DNA of 64,000 nt from Pandoraea thiooxydans (GTDB taxonomy: Bacteria > Pseudomonadota > Gammaproteobacteria > Burkholderiales > Burkholderiaceae): assembly GCF_001931675.1 (NCBI RefSeq), contig NZ_CP014839.1:4340001-4404000 (forward strand). The letters run 5' to 3'. This document shows, one piece after another, positions 8,653 to 18,320 of this stretch. Numbering within the stretch: position 1 is the first letter of the stretch; the number at the start of each line of letters is the position of its first letter. Below the pieces are notes generated by a model. It was not told the origin of the DNA, ran no database searches, and worked only from the letters and a program-made list of their open reading frames with translations. A program made the position numbers and the translations under genes.

Positions 8653-10797
8653 ATGAGCCTGAGTACCGCCGGTATCGAAGTCAAATCCTCACATCGCGTC
8701 GTGCGCGATGGTGTCGAGCTGGTCAGCTCGATGCGGTTTGCCATCAGCCTGCTCTCGATCCTGGCTGTCGCCAGCATCATCGGCACGGTGCTCAAACAGA
8801 GTGATCCTTACCCCAATTACGTCAATCAGTTCGGCCCATTCTGGGCGGCCATTTTCCGTACACTCGACTTCTACACGGTCTACAGCGCCTGGTGGTTTCT
8901 GCTGATCCTGGCTTTTCTGCTGATTTCGACCACGCTGTGTCTGGTGCGCAACACGCCGAAGATGCTAAGCGATATCCGAAGCTGGAAGGATCAGGTGCGT
9001 GAGGGCAGTCTCCGGGCGTTTGGCAACAAGGGTGAATTCCCGAGCACGATGCCTCGCCAGGACGTCGTGGCACGGCTGACCGAATTGGTGGGCCGGTCTC
9101 GCTACCGGTGGGTCACTCGCGACAAAGACGGCGCGACACTGATTGCCGCCAAGGCAGGCGCCGTCAACAAGATCGGCTACATTTTCGCGCACAGTGCCAT
9201 CGTCATTATTTGTCTCGGTGGATTGCTCGACAGCAACCTGCTGATCCGCGCGCAAATGTGGGCGCAAGGCAAATCGCTGGTCCAGGGCGACGCCGTCATC
9301 TCGCAGATTTCTGCCAAGCATCGCCTGAGCGCCAGTAATCCGGCATTTCGCGGCTATGCGTTTGTCCCGGAGGGCAGTGACACCTCGGCGGCCATCCTGA
9401 ATTTCCAAAATGGCTCCCTGGTTCAGGACTTGCCCTTTACGATTCACCTCAAAAAATTCCACGTCGCCTATTACTCGACGGGCATGCCCAAGCTGTTCGC
9501 CAGCGATATCGTGGTCATCGATCCGAAAACCGGTAAGCGCATCGACGCAACAGTCGAGGTGAATCATCCGTTCAGCTACAAAGGGGTCGAGATCTATCAA
9601 TCCAGTTTCCAGGATGGCGGCAGCAAGCTGAAGCTGACCGGATACCCGATGGCGGGCCAGAGTGCGGCGTCGTTTGCGCTGGCTGGCGAAGTCGGCGGCC
9701 AGGCCTCCCTGTCGCCCGCCGAAGCTGACAAGACTGTCGGTGACGACGTGGAGTTCACCGATTTCCGCGCCATCAATGTCGAAGATATGAGCGATGCCGG
9801 CGGCCAGCGGGACACGCGTGGTGTCGCGCGCAGCAATCTGCGGCGGGATCTCGAGCGCCAGCTTGGCGCGGGCGTCAAACTGGGGCTCAATAAAGACCTC
9901 CAGAACGTGGGCCCGTCGGTGCAATACAAGATTCGTGATCGCGATGGACAGGCGCGCGAATACAACAACTACATGCTGCCAGTGGCGCTCGAGGGTGGCG
10001 AGCGCGTGTTTCTCTCCGGCATGCGCGACACGCCGGATGGACCGTTCCGTTACCTGCGTATTCCTGCCGACGACGACGGTACCGTCAAGCAGTGGATGCT
10101 CCTGCGTGCCGCACTGGCCGACCCGGCGGCGCGCGCAACCGCGGCGCGCCAATTCGCTGTGAGTGCTCTGCAGCAAAACGACTCGCCGCAGTTACAGAAC
10201 CAGCTCGAACTCAGCGCCAAGCGCGCGTTGGATCTGTTCGCCGGGGCCCAGCAGTCCAACAACAGCAAGGCGCCGGCTGGCGGTTTCCAGGCAATCGCCG
10301 ATTTCGTGAGTGCCTCGGTGCCCGCCGCTCAGCAGAAAAAAGCGGCCGATTTGCTGCTGCGCATGCTCGACGGGGCGATCTGGCAGCTTTGGCAAGTGGC
10401 GCGCCAGCAGGCAGGGCAGCCGCCGGCGACCGCCACGCCCGAGCATGCCCGCTTCATCCGTACGGCAATCAATGCGCTGTCCGATAACTTTTACTATGGC
10501 GCGCCAGTCTATTTGCAGCTCGACTCGTTCCAACAGGTCCAGGCCAGCGTCTTCCAACTGACGCGCTCGCCGGGGAAAACGGTCGTATTTACCGGTAGTC
10601 TGCTGCTGGTTCTTGGGATTTTCTCGATGTTCTACATCAGGGAACGCCGCTTATGGATCTGGGTCAAGGATATGCCGGATGGCGGTAGTAATATTTTGTT
10701 TGCGGTCTCGACCAGCCGCAAGACGCTGGATTTCGAAAAAGAATTTGCCCAGTTGCGAGACAGGATTCACAAAATAGTCTCGCCCCCCCCGAGGTGA
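8653..10797 (+). CDS. resB: Cytochrome c biogenesis protein ResB (Ccs1)
   Basis: This 714-residue membrane protein matches ResB/Ccs1, which with CcsA delivers haem to apocytochromes c in System II maturation. It has three N-terminal membrane helices (MRFAISLLSILAVASIIG and following), a fourth before a very large periplasmic region (about residues 210-640), and a final helix near residue 650 (VVFTGSLLLVLGIFSMFYI). The start at 8653 (MSLSTAGIEVK) is the family-like start. It is translationally linked to the next gene, whose ATG is 6 bases after the stop. Confidence 0.95.
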   Translation: MSLSTAGIEVKSSHRVVRDGVELVSSMRFAISLLSILAVASIIGTVLKQSDPYPNYVNQFGPFWAAIFRTLDFYTVYSAWWFLLILAFLLISTTLCLVRNTPKMLSDIRSWKDQVREGSLRAFGNKGEFPSTMPRQDVVARLTELVGRSRYRWVTRDKDGATLIAAKAGAVNKIGYIFAHSAIVIICLGGLLDSNLLIRAQMWAQGKSLVQGDAVISQISAKHRLSASNPAFRGYAFVPEGSDTSAAILNFQNGSLVQDLPFTIHLKKFHVAYYSTGMPKLFASDIVVIDPKTGKRIDATVEVNHPFSYKGVEIYQSSFQDGGSKLKLTGYPMAGQSAASFALAGEVGGQASLSPAEADKTVGDDVEFTDFRAINVEDMSDAGGQRDTRGVARSNLRRDLERQLGAGVKLGLNKDLQNVGPSVQYKIRDRDGQAREYNNYMLPVALEGGERVFLSGMRDTPDGPFRYLRIPADDDGTVKQWMLLRAALADPAARATAARQFAVSALQQNDSPQLQNQLELSAKRALDLFAGAQQSNNSKAPAGGFQAIADFVSASVPAAQQKKAADLLLRMLDGAIWQLWQVARQQAGQPPATATPEHARFIRTAINALSDNFYYGAPVYLQLDSFQQVQASVFQLTRSPGKTVVFTGSLLLVLGIFSMFYIRERRLWIWVKDMPDGGSNILFAVSTSRKTLDFEKEFAQLRDRIHKIVSPPPR

Positions 10798-10802
10798 CAA
10801 AC

Positions 10803-11987
10803 ATGGAACTGATACACGTCTACCCTGATGGCCCATGGCTCAAGCGCCGCTCATGGGTGGATTGGATGTTCGCCGTGGCTTTGGCCGCCGGAGCCAGTTT
10901 TGCTCTCGACCGTTACGGTGCGTACATGGGCGGCTATGAAAAAGGCATTTTGATCGCGGCGGTACCGGTTTTTGCCGCCCTCGGGTGGCACTGGCGGGCA
11001 GTACGAGCCCTGATGCTGGGCATCGCCGTGCTGGCGCTCACTGCCATTAATCTGTACCACGGGCAATTGGCTCGTGCCGAAGAAGTATTTCTACTGAAAT
11101 ACTTTCTCTCCAGCCAGTCGGCGATTCTCTGGATGAGCCTGTTGTTCCTGCTGTCCACGCTGTTCTACTGGGGGGGCTTGCTGACCCGCTCGCCATTCGG
11201 GGCCAGCGTCGGCTCGAAGCTTTGCTGGTCGGCCGTGCTGCTCGGATTTACCGGCATGATGGTGCGGTGGTACGAATCCTATCTGCTGGGTACCGACGTC
11301 GGCCACATCCCGATTTCCAATCTCTACGAAGTGTTCGTGCTGTTCTGCATGATCACGGCGCTGTTCTATCTTTACTATGAGCAGCGCTATGCAACGAAAG
11401 CCATGGGGGCCTTCGTGTTGCTCGTGATCAGCGCCGCGGTGGGTTTCCTGTTGTGGTACAGCATCGCGCGTGACGCCTACGCGATTTTGCCGCTCGTGCC
11501 GGCGCTGCAGAGCTGGTGGATGAAAATCCACGTGCCCGCCAACTTTATCGGCTACGGCACGTTCTCGTTGGCGGCGATGGTGGGCGTGGCCTATTTGCTC
11601 GTCGATCGCGAGGAAAGGCAGATCAAACTTGCCGGAGGCGAGGCCGGAAGCGGATTTTTCGGCTCCCGCCTGCCATCGCTGGTGTTGCTGGACGACGTGA
11701 TGTACAAGTCGATCGCGGTCGGTTTTGCCTTTTTTACGATCGCGACCATCCTTGGTTCGCTGTGGGCGGCACAAGCCTGGGGCGGGTACTGGAGCTGGGA
11801 CCCCAAAGAAACCTGGGCGCTGATCGTCTGGCTCAATTACGCCGCGTGGCTGCATATGCGACTGATGAAAGGCCTGCGCGGCACTGTGGCAGCCTGGTGG
11901 GCGCTGATCGGGTTGCTGATCACCACCTTCGCGTTCCTTGGTGTCAACATGTTCCTGTCGGGGCTTCACAGCTACGGGCATTTGTAA
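10803..11987 (+). CDS. ccsB: Cytochrome c biogenesis protein CcsB/CcsA (ResC), haem channel
   Basis: This 394-residue polytopic membrane protein contains the tryptophan-rich WWD motif WGGYWSWDPKETWAL (near residues 323-337) that binds haem on the periplasmic face, with conserved histidines in flanking helices (MKIHVPANFIGYG, GLHSYGHL). Together with ResB it forms the System II haem exporter and ligase. A GAGG site 8 bases ahead supports the ATG at 10803 over a GTG that overlaps the resB stop. A strong terminator follows the gene. Confidence 0.95.
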   Translation: MELIHVYPDGPWLKRRSWVDWMFAVALAAGASFALDRYGAYMGGYEKGILIAAVPVFAALGWHWRAVRALMLGIAVLALTAINLYHGQLARAEEVFLLKYFLSSQSAILWMSLLFLLSTLFYWGGLLTRSPFGASVGSKLCWSAVLLGFTGMMVRWYESYLLGTDVGHIPISNLYEVFVLFCMITALFYLYYEQRYATKAMGAFVLLVISAAVGFLLWYSIARDAYAILPLVPALQSWWMKIHVPANFIGYGTFSLAAMVGVAYLLVDREERQIKLAGGEAGSGFFGSRLPSLVLLDDVMYKSIAVGFAFFTIATILGSLWAAQAWGGYWSWDPKETWALIVWLNYAAWLHMRLMKGLRGTVAAWWALIGLLITTFAFLGVNMFLSGLHSYGHL

Positions 11988-12010
11988 GCCCCGGCCCCCC
12001 CGCCTGACGC

Positions 12011-12043
12011 AAAAGCCGCTCGCCACTTGGCGGCGGCTTTTTT
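12011..12043 (+). terminator. Intrinsic terminator after ccsB
   Basis: AAAAGCCGC-T-CGCCA pairs with TGGCGGCGGCTTTT around a two-base apex, with one bulge, and runs into six T residues. It lies about 23 bases after the ccsB stop and separates it from msrP. Confidence 0.85.
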
Positions 12044-12117
12044 GTTATCTTGTGAGCGTGATATCGTAAGGAACGACCGGCGCGGGCCGACTATCGCAAA
12101 AGAAGGAGATATTCGTC

Positions 12118-13107
12118 ATGAAACCCGACGCATCGACGAGAGCCGCCTTGTATGGCAACGACATCCCAGCCAGCGAGATTACACCGCGCGAGGTATTCGA
12201 GGCGCGCCGGCATTTTTTGCGGCTATCGATGCTGACCGCGACAGGCGCCGCGCTTGCTGCCGGAGGGGTGCGGGTCGCGGGAGCGGCCACCAACGGCACC
12301 GGTGGCCAGTCGTTGCATGCCGCGGTCAATCGGGCATATGTCGCGCCCGACAAGCTGACTCCGCTCAAGGACGTCACCGGCTACAACAACTTTTATGAGT
12401 TCGGTACCAGCAAGAGCGATCCGGCCGAGTATGCCGGGGCGCTGAAAACACGGCCGTGGCAAATTGTCGTCGACGGGGAGATCAAGCGCCCCAGGACATT
12501 TGACATCGACACCCTGATGAAACTCATGCCGCTCGAAGAGCGAGTGTATCGGCACCGCTGCGTCGAGGCCTGGTCGATGGTGATCCCCTGGATCGGTTAC
12601 TCGCTGGCTGGCTTGATCAGGCAGGTCGAGCCGACCGGAAATGCCAAATTCGTTCAGTTCACGACCCTGGCCGACCCCAAAGAGATGCGCGGGTTGTCCT
12701 ATCCGGTGTTGGCCTGGCCTTATGTGGAGGGCCTGCGCATGGACGAAGCCATGCATCCGCTCACATTGCTGACTTTCGGTTTGTACGGTGAGGTGCTGCC
12801 CAATCAGAACGGTGCGCCGGTGCGCGTCGTGGTGCCTTGGAAATATGGCTTCAAGAGTGCCAAGTCGCTGGTCAAGATAAGCTTTGTCGAGAAAATTCCG
12901 CTGACGAGCTGGAATCGCGCGGCGCCCGACGAATATGGCTTCTACGCCAACGTCAACCCGCACGTCGACCACCCGCGCTGGAGTCAGGCCACCGAGCGGC
13001 GAATCGGCGACGGCTTCTTCGCCCCCAAGCGCAAGACGCTCATGTTCAACGGATATGAACAGGTCGCGTCGTTGTATGCGGGCATGGATTTGCGCACCTA
13101 TTTCTAG
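12118..13107 (+). CDS. msrP: Periplasmic methionine sulfoxide reductase catalytic subunit MsrP (YedY)
   Basis: This 329-residue molybdopterin enzyme reduces oxidised methionine in envelope proteins. It begins with a Tat signal ([11 protein letters not shown] near residue 38) and carries the sulfite-oxidase-type fold; the cysteine that ligates molybdenum lies in [12 protein letters not shown]. The ATG has an AAGGAG site about 9 bases upstream. The next gene encodes its haem-containing membrane partner MsrQ. Export needs the Tat system, which is also encoded in this window (tatABC). Confidence 0.96.
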   Translation: MKPDASTRAALYGNDIPASEITPREVFEARRHFLRLSMLTATGAALAAGGVRVAGAATNGTGGQSLHAAVNRAYVAPDKLTPLKDVTGYNNFYEFGTSKSDPAEYAGALKTRPWQIVVDGEIKRPRTFDIDTLMKLMPLEERVYRHRCVEAWSMVIPWIGYSLAGLIRQVEPTGNAKFVQFTTLADPKEMRGLSYPVLAWPYVEGLRMDEAMHPLTLLTFGLYGEVLPNQNGAPVRVVVPWKYGFKSAKSLVKISFVEKIPLTSWNRAAPDEYGFYANVNPHVDHPRWSQATERRIGDGFFAPKRKTLMFNGYEQVASLYAGMDLRTYF

Positions 13108-13117
13108 GTGATGGACG

Positions 13118-13822
13118 ATGCCTTCGGTCTACGTGCGGCGCCGTAATTCCGTGCCGCGTCCAGTCAGCCAGAGTCGCTTGCGCGGTAGCGCGACTGCGCT
13201 GCCGCGCTACCTCAAATGGCTCAAAGTACTGGTTTTCATGGCGGCGCTCATTCCGCTGGGGCGTTTGGTGGTGCTGGGGATGCTCGACCAGCTCAGCGCG
13301 AATCCGATCGAATTCATTACGCGCTCCACGGGACTATGGACGCTGATATTCCTCTGCATCACGTTGGCGGTGACGCCCGTGCGCAGGCTGAGTGGATGGA
13401 GCGATATTGCCAGAATGCGACGCATGCTGGGGCTGTTCGCTTTCTTTTACGGCACGCTGCACTTCCTCACCTACGTTTGGTTCGATCAGTGGTTCGACGT
13501 GGCCGCGATGGCGCATGACATTGTCAGGCGGCCTTTCATTACGGTCGGTTTCACTGCTTTCGTATTGATGATTCCGCTGGCAGTAACATCGCCAATGGCG
13601 ATGATGCGGCGGTTGGGGCGGCGCTGGCAAACGTTGCATCGGTTGATTTATCCGATCGCCGTGCTGGCCGTGCTGCACTTCTGGTGGATGCGGGCCGGCA
13701 AACACAATTTCGAGGCGCCGGCGATTTACGGCGCCATCATCACGATATTGCTCGGCTTGCGTTTGTGGTGGCGCCTGCTGCGGGCACGGCAAGCCGCCAG
13801 CCCGCCGGAAGACCGCGCGTGA
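13118..13822 (+). CDS. msrQ: MsrP haem-binding membrane subunit MsrQ (YedZ)
   Basis: This 234-residue ferric-reductase-like membrane protein has six predicted helices and conserved histidines in FFYGTLHFLTYV and RWQTLHRLIYP and near VLHFWWMRAGKH, which bind b-type haem. It passes electrons from the quinol pool or flavin to MsrP. The first 25 residues are basic and absent from many relatives, so an internal start is possible. It follows msrP by 10 bases. Confidence 0.95.
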   Translation: MPSVYVRRRNSVPRPVSQSRLRGSATALPRYLKWLKVLVFMAALIPLGRLVVLGMLDQLSANPIEFITRSTGLWTLIFLCITLAVTPVRRLSGWSDIARMRRMLGLFAFFYGTLHFLTYVWFDQWFDVAAMAHDIVRRPFITVGFTAFVLMIPLAVTSPMAMMRRLGRRWQTLHRLIYPIAVLAVLHFWWMRAGKHNFEAPAIYGAIITILLGLRLWWRLLRARQAASPPEDRA

Positions 13823-13840
13823 CGGTCCGGCACAGCTGGA

Positions 13841-15112
13841 TCAGGCGTCCTTCGGCAGCACGCTCTCGCCGGCAAAGAGCGATTCGATGGTTTCGCGAGC
13901 CCGCACCAGATGCGCGTTGGCGCCGTCCACCATCACTTCGGCCGCGCGCGGGCGGGTATTGTAGTTCGAGCTCATGGCGAAGCCATAAGCGCCTGCCGAG
14001 CGGATCGCGAGCAGGTCGCCCTGGGTGACCCGCAGCACACGATCACGCCCCAGCCAGTCGCCGCTTTCGCACACCGGGCCGACAATGTCATAGTTGAGTG
14101 CCGGCGCAGTGCTGTTGCGCGTCACCGGGACGATGTCGTGATAGGCCTCATACATGGCCGGGCGTGCCAGATCGTTCATCGCCGCATCCACGATGGCAAA
14201 GTTCTTCGCCTCGCCCGGCTTGACGTATTCGACGCGCGTTACCAGCACGCCGGCATTGCCGACCAGCGAGCGCCCCGGTTCGAACAGGACCGTGCGGTGC
14301 GCGTGACCGCGCTTGGCCACATGATCGAGCAGCGCGGTTGCAAAGGTGCCGATCGCGGGCGGCGCTTCGTCCGCATAGCGGATCCCCAAGCCGCCGCCGA
14401 CGTCGAGGTGGTGAATGGAAATACCTTCGCGCTCGAGCTGCTCGACCAGTTCCAGCACCTTGTCCAGGGCGTCCAGATAGGGAGCGATCTCGGTAATCTG
14501 CGAGCCGATGTGGCAGTCGATGCCGACGATCTCCAGATGAGGCAGTGCCGCGGCGTCGCGATAAGTGCTCAGCGCCTCATCGAACGCCACGCCGAATTTG
14601 TTGCTGCGCAGTCCGGTCGAAATATACGGGTGCGTCTTGGCGTCGACGTCGGGGTTCACGCGAATCGACACACGCGCCCGTTGTCCGACGCTGCCGGCCA
14701 CCTCGTTGAGCCGAACGAGTTCGGGCCGCGACTCGACGTTGAAGCACATCACGTCCTGGGCCAGCGCAAAGCGCATTTCATCCACGCTCTTGCCCACGCC
14801 GGAGAAAACCACGCGGCGCGGGTCGCCGCCCGCAGCGATGACGCGTTGCAGTTCGCCGGCCGATACGATGTCGAAACCGGCGCCGAGCTGCGCGAACACG
14901 TTGAGCACCGCGAGATTTGAATTGGCCTTGGCGGCATAATGGACGGCGGCGTTACGGCCGACGCAGGCGCCCGCATAGGCCTCGAACGCTGCTTGCAGGG
15001 CGGCGCGGGAATAGACATAAAGCGGTGTGCCGAAACGCTCGGCCAGCTCCGACAGCGAAACGTCCTCCGCGAAAAGCGTTTGGTCGCGGTAGGCGAAAAA
15101 GGAAGCGGTCAT
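13841..15112 (-). CDS. lysA: Diaminopimelate decarboxylase
   Basis: This 423-residue PLP enzyme makes L-lysine from meso-diaminopimelate. The PLP lysine is in VHYAAKANSNLAVL (near residue 62), the HIGSQI motif is in the barrel domain, the glycine-rich DVGGGLGIRY loop binds phosphate, and the C-terminal domain has VGPVCESGDWLG. It is translated right after the lptM-type lipoprotein gene (6 bases between them) on the same strand, an arrangement widely seen in proteobacteria. Confidence 0.97.
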   Translation of the reverse strand: MTASFFAYRDQTLFAEDVSLSELAERFGTPLYVYSRAALQAAFEAYAGACVGRNAAVHYAAKANSNLAVLNVFAQLGAGFDIVSAGELQRVIAAGGDPRRVVFSGVGKSVDEMRFALAQDVMCFNVESRPELVRLNEVAGSVGQRARVSIRVNPDVDAKTHPYISTGLRSNKFGVAFDEALSTYRDAAALPHLEIVGIDCHIGSQITEIAPYLDALDKVLELVEQLEREGISIHHLDVGGGLGIRYADEAPPAIGTFATALLDHVAKRGHAHRTVLFEPGRSLVGNAGVLVTRVEYVKPGEAKNFAIVDAAMNDLARPAMYEAYHDIVPVTRNSTAPALNYDIVGPVCESGDWLGRDRVLRVTQGDLLAIRSAGAYGFAMSSNYNTRPRAAEVMVDGANAHLVRARETIESLFAGESVLPKDA

Positions 15113-15118
15113 GATGTT

Positions 15119-15334
15119 TTACTTGGATTGCGCCGAACTCGCCGGCACGGGTGGAATCATCGATGGCGGCGCGCTGGCCGGCGGCATCGTGTCGGGCTGG
15201 ATTTGGGTGGCTGGCGGCACAGGTACCGGCGGCACGCTGGGCAAGTAAAGCGGCCCCGTTTGGCCGCAACCGGCAAGACCGCCAACGAGGACGATCGGCG
15301 CTACAATCGCGCAGATTCGAGTAAGCGCTGTCAT
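15119..15334 (-). CDS. lptM: Small lipoprotein LptM (YifL-like)
   Basis: This 71-residue protein has a lipoprotein signal peptide with lipobox LAGC (Cys23), followed by GQTGPLYLP, the family signature, and a Pro/Ala-rich tail. In E. coli LptM helps the LPS translocon protein LptD reach its correct disulfide state at the outer membrane. The cyaY-lptM-lysA neighbourhood is conserved. The tail is longer than in some relatives but low in complexity. Confidence 0.85.
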   Translation of the reverse strand: MTALTRICAIVAPIVLVGGLAGCGQTGPLYLPSVPPVPVPPATQIQPDTMPPASAPPSMIPPVPASSAQSK

Positions 15335-15395
15335 GGTGTGGAACCTCGCCAGGCGGTATCAATGAGGAATGTCGATGTCAACCTTGGAGTTTAGC

Positions 15396-15719
15396 ATGAC
15401 GGAAAGTGAATTCCTGGCCGTGGCCGAACGAGTGCTGGACCAGCTCGAAGCGGCTGCGGAGCGGTCCGACGCCGATATTGAATGCGAACGCAGCGGCAAT
15501 GTGCTTGCGCTCGAATTCGAGGATCGCAGCAAAATCATTGTGAATCTGCAAACACCGATGCAGGAAATCTGGGTCGCGGCGCGCGCCGGCGGGTACCACT
15601 TCCGGCTCGTTGGCCAAGCGTGGCGAGATACCCGAGACGATAGCGAGCTTTTCGCAGCGCTGTCACTTTATGCCACGCAACAGGCTGGGGAAGCAGTGAA
15701 TTTCACGCCGACGGCATGA
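15396..15719 (+). CDS. cyaY: Iron-sulfur cluster assembly protein CyaY (frataxin)
   Basis: This 107-residue protein has the acidic first helix (TESEFLAVAERVLDQLE), the strand SKIIVNLQTPMQEIWVAAR and the GGYHFRL segment of the frataxin family. CyaY binds iron and modulates the IscS cysteine desulfurase. The ATG at 15396 is preferred because GGAG lies six bases upstream and the protein then matches the family N-terminus; in-frame ATGs at 15369 and 15375 are alternatives. It is divergent from lptM-lysA. Confidence 0.94.
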   Translation: MTESEFLAVAERVLDQLEAAAERSDADIECERSGNVLALEFEDRSKIIVNLQTPMQEIWVAARAGGYHFRLVGQAWRDTRDDSELFAALSLYATQQAGEAVNFTPTA

Positions 15720-15765
15720 ACGGGCCTGCGCCTGGCCGAGCCGTTTCACGCAAGCACCCGACGGT

Positions 15766-18150
15766 TCATGGGTTTTTGAACAAATCGATAATGCGTTGAC
15801 GCTCCCGAGTGTCCGGCGGTGCCGTCGCCGGCTCGCCGGAGCCGTCCTCGTTGTTCATGCCCACCGAAGTAACGGCTTTGCCCGGCGGATATTCATCCAG
15901 GTAGTAATCGCCATTGGTCATGATGACGTCGGCCGGCATGGACTGCGTCTGCTCCGGCACGCCTCGCAACGCCTTCGCCATGTAATCGACCCAGATCGGT
16001 AATGCCAGCCCGCCACCGGTCTCGCGGTCGCCGAGGTTGCGCGGATGATCGAAGCCGATCCATGCAATGCCGACCAGGTGCGCCTGATAGCCCGCGAACC
16101 AGGCATCGTGCGAGTCGTTGGTGGTGCCGGTTTTCCCGGCCAGATCGTCGCGCTTGAGCGCATTGGTCTTTGCCGCGGTGCCGCGGGTCGCCACGTCATG
16201 CAGCATGCTGTTCATGATGAACGCGTTGCCGGCAGGGATCACACGATGTGACGGCTCGCCGGCCTGCACCGGCTTTTCCGTCATCAGCAAGTGCCCACGC
16301 GAATCAGTGATGCGGGCCACGATGAAGGGATTGATTCGATAGCCGCCATTGGCGAATACCGCGTAAGCCGTGGCCATTTGCAATGGCGTGACCGCGCCGG
16401 CCCCGAGCGCCATGGGGAGATAGGCCGGGTGCCTGTCGGCGTCGAAGCCGAAGCGCGTAATGAATTGCTGCGCGTAGGTTGGCGTAATGCTCTGCAAAAT
16501 CCGGATCGATACGAGATTGCGCGATTTCATGAGCGCGGTTCGCATCGTCATCGGACCGTGGAAGCCACCGCCATAATTCCTGGGCTCCCATGGCTGGCCG
16601 CCCGTTTGCGCCGCGCTGAAATAAAGTGGGGCGTCATTGATGATGGTGGTCGGCGCAAAGCCTTTTTCCAGCGCGGCTGAATAGATGAAGGGCTTGAAGC
16701 TGGAGCCGGGTTGGCGCCAGGCTTGCGTGACATGGTTGAACTTATTGCGATTGAAATCGAAACCGCCAACCAGCGAGCGGATGGCTCCGTTGCGCGGATC
16801 GAGCGAGACGAACGCTGCCTCGATCTCAGGCATTTGGGTGATCTGCCAATCCTGCTTCGCGTCCTGCATGACGCGAATCACGGAGCCCGGACGGATGCGC
16901 TGCTTGGGCTGCGCGCTCGCGCTCAGGCCCGCCGCGGCAAAACGCAGGCCGGCCCCGGTGATCGCGATTTCGTCGCCGCTGAGCAACGCGGCCGTCACTT
17001 TCTGTGGAGTGGCCGATAACACCACCGCGGCGACGAGCTTGCCACTGTCGGGGTGCTCCGCCAGCGTATCGTCGATCAATTGCTGCCGTGCGTCGGCGTC
17101 GCGCGGCAGATCGATATTCGCCTCCGGCCCGCGATAGCCGTGGCGGCGCTCGTAGTTCATTACCCCTGCGCGCACCGCGTTGTAAGCGGCTTCCTGATCG
17201 GCGGAGGTAATCGTCGTATAGACGTTGAAGCCGCGCGTATAGATCTCGTCCTTGTACTGCGCGTACAGCAGCCGGCGCACCATCTCGGCCACATACCCCG
17301 CATGGACGCTGAACTCGTTGCCGAGGCTGCGCACTTTGATTGGCTCGGCGATCGCTTCGTCATACTGCGTCTGGGTAATGTAGTGCAGGTTGAGCATGCG
17401 CTTGAGGATATATTCCTGACGTATCTTGGCGCGCTTGAAATTGACGATCGGATTGTAGGCCGAGGGCGCTTTTGGCAGACCGGCGAGCATCGCAGCCTCG
17501 GCAAGCGTGATGTCCTTGAGATCCTTGCCAAAATACACGCGGGCAGCGCTGGCGAAGCCATAGGCGCGCTCACCAAGATAAATCTGATTCATGTACAACT
17601 CGAGAATCTGGTCCTTGGTCAGGCGGGATTCAATCTTGTAGGCGAGCAGTGCTTCGTAAATTTTCCGTGTATAGGTTTTTTGGCTCGACAGGAAAAAATT
17701 CCGCGCCACCTGCATCGTGATCGTGCTCGCGCCCTGGGAAGAGCCGCCCCTGATCAGATTGGCGACCCCGGCACGCAAAATGCCGATGTAATCGACACCC
17801 CCATGCTGGTAAAAACGATCGTCCTCGATCGCCAGCACGGCTTGCTTCATTACCGCAGGAATATCCTGCAGACGGACCAGATTGCGGCGCTCTTCGCCAA
17901 ACTCGCCGATTAACACGTCGTCGGCGGTATAAATTCGCAGCGGAATCTTCGGGTGATAGTCGACGACGCTGTCGAGCGACGGCAGATGCGGCGTCATGAC
18001 CACCAGCGCGTATGCCGTCAGCAGCGCGCCAACCAACGTCAGGGCGGCGATCAGGCCGCCCAGCCAGAGGGCGACCGAAACCGCCGGCGAGCGTGTCTTG
18101 CGAGAGGGGCGATTGGTGCGCCGCTTGCCTGCAGGGGTGTGGTTGACCAT
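15766..18150 (-). CDS. mrcA: Penicillin-binding protein 1A
   Basis: This 794-residue class A penicillin-binding protein has a cytoplasmic basic N-terminus, one membrane anchor (about residues 26-52), a glycosyltransferase domain (EDDRFYQHGGVD, GASTITMQVARNFFL), an OB-like insert, and a transpeptidase domain with the SxxK motif in PGSSFKPF, SRNL and KTGTTND. It polymerises and cross-links peptidoglycan in the periplasm. It is divergent from the pilM-like gene, the same head-to-head order (mrcA / hofM) known from E. coli. Confidence 0.96.
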   Translation of the reverse strand: MVNHTPAGKRRTNRPSRKTRSPAVSVALWLGGLIAALTLVGALLTAYALVVMTPHLPSLDSVVDYHPKIPLRIYTADDVLIGEFGEERRNLVRLQDIPAVMKQAVLAIEDDRFYQHGGVDYIGILRAGVANLIRGGSSQGASTITMQVARNFFLSSQKTYTRKIYEALLAYKIESRLTKDQILELYMNQIYLGERAYGFASAARVYFGKDLKDITLAEAAMLAGLPKAPSAYNPIVNFKRAKIRQEYILKRMLNLHYITQTQYDEAIAEPIKVRSLGNEFSVHAGYVAEMVRRLLYAQYKDEIYTRGFNVYTTITSADQEAAYNAVRAGVMNYERRHGYRGPEANIDLPRDADARQQLIDDTLAEHPDSGKLVAAVVLSATPQKVTAALLSGDEIAITGAGLRFAAAGLSASAQPKQRIRPGSVIRVMQDAKQDWQITQMPEIEAAFVSLDPRNGAIRSLVGGFDFNRNKFNHVTQAWRQPGSSFKPFIYSAALEKGFAPTTIINDAPLYFSAAQTGGQPWEPRNYGGGFHGPMTMRTALMKSRNLVSIRILQSITPTYAQQFITRFGFDADRHPAYLPMALGAGAVTPLQMATAYAVFANGGYRINPFIVARITDSRGHLLMTEKPVQAGEPSHRVIPAGNAFIMNSMLHDVATRGTAAKTNALKRDDLAGKTGTTNDSHDAWFAGYQAHLVGIAWIGFDHPRNLGDRETGGGLALPIWVDYMAKALRGVPEQTQSMPADVIMTNGDYYLDEYPPGKAVTSVGMNNEDGSGEPATAPPDTRERQRIIDLFKNP

Positions 18151-18177
18151 ATGAAAAGCGAACTAAGCAGTGCTGAG

Positions 18178-18183
18178 ATTATA
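18178..18183 (-). promoter_or_regulatory. TATAAT -10 box upstream of mrcA
   Basis: The minus strand reads GGCTATAATCTC here, a perfect -10 hexamer 28 bases before the mrcA start. No good -35 hexamer is visible at normal spacing. The same CTATAATC context recurs before mlaF and the ABC-2 gene. Confidence 0.5.
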
Positions 18184-18320
18184 GCCCTCGTCGTTCGCGC
18201 TCCTGTCCGATGGGTGGGGGTTTCAGAGTGGGACTATTTCCCCGCATACGTCATTTACTTAGGATTCGTCGAATCATTGGCGAGCCTTGCCTTGGGCCTT
18301 CACGCTCGGAGTTGACTGAC

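Noticed and set aside
18210-18320. ATG-initiated extension of the pilM gene
   Set aside because: The 37 extra basic residues do not fit PilM, and the segment lies in the divergent promoter region of mrcA.
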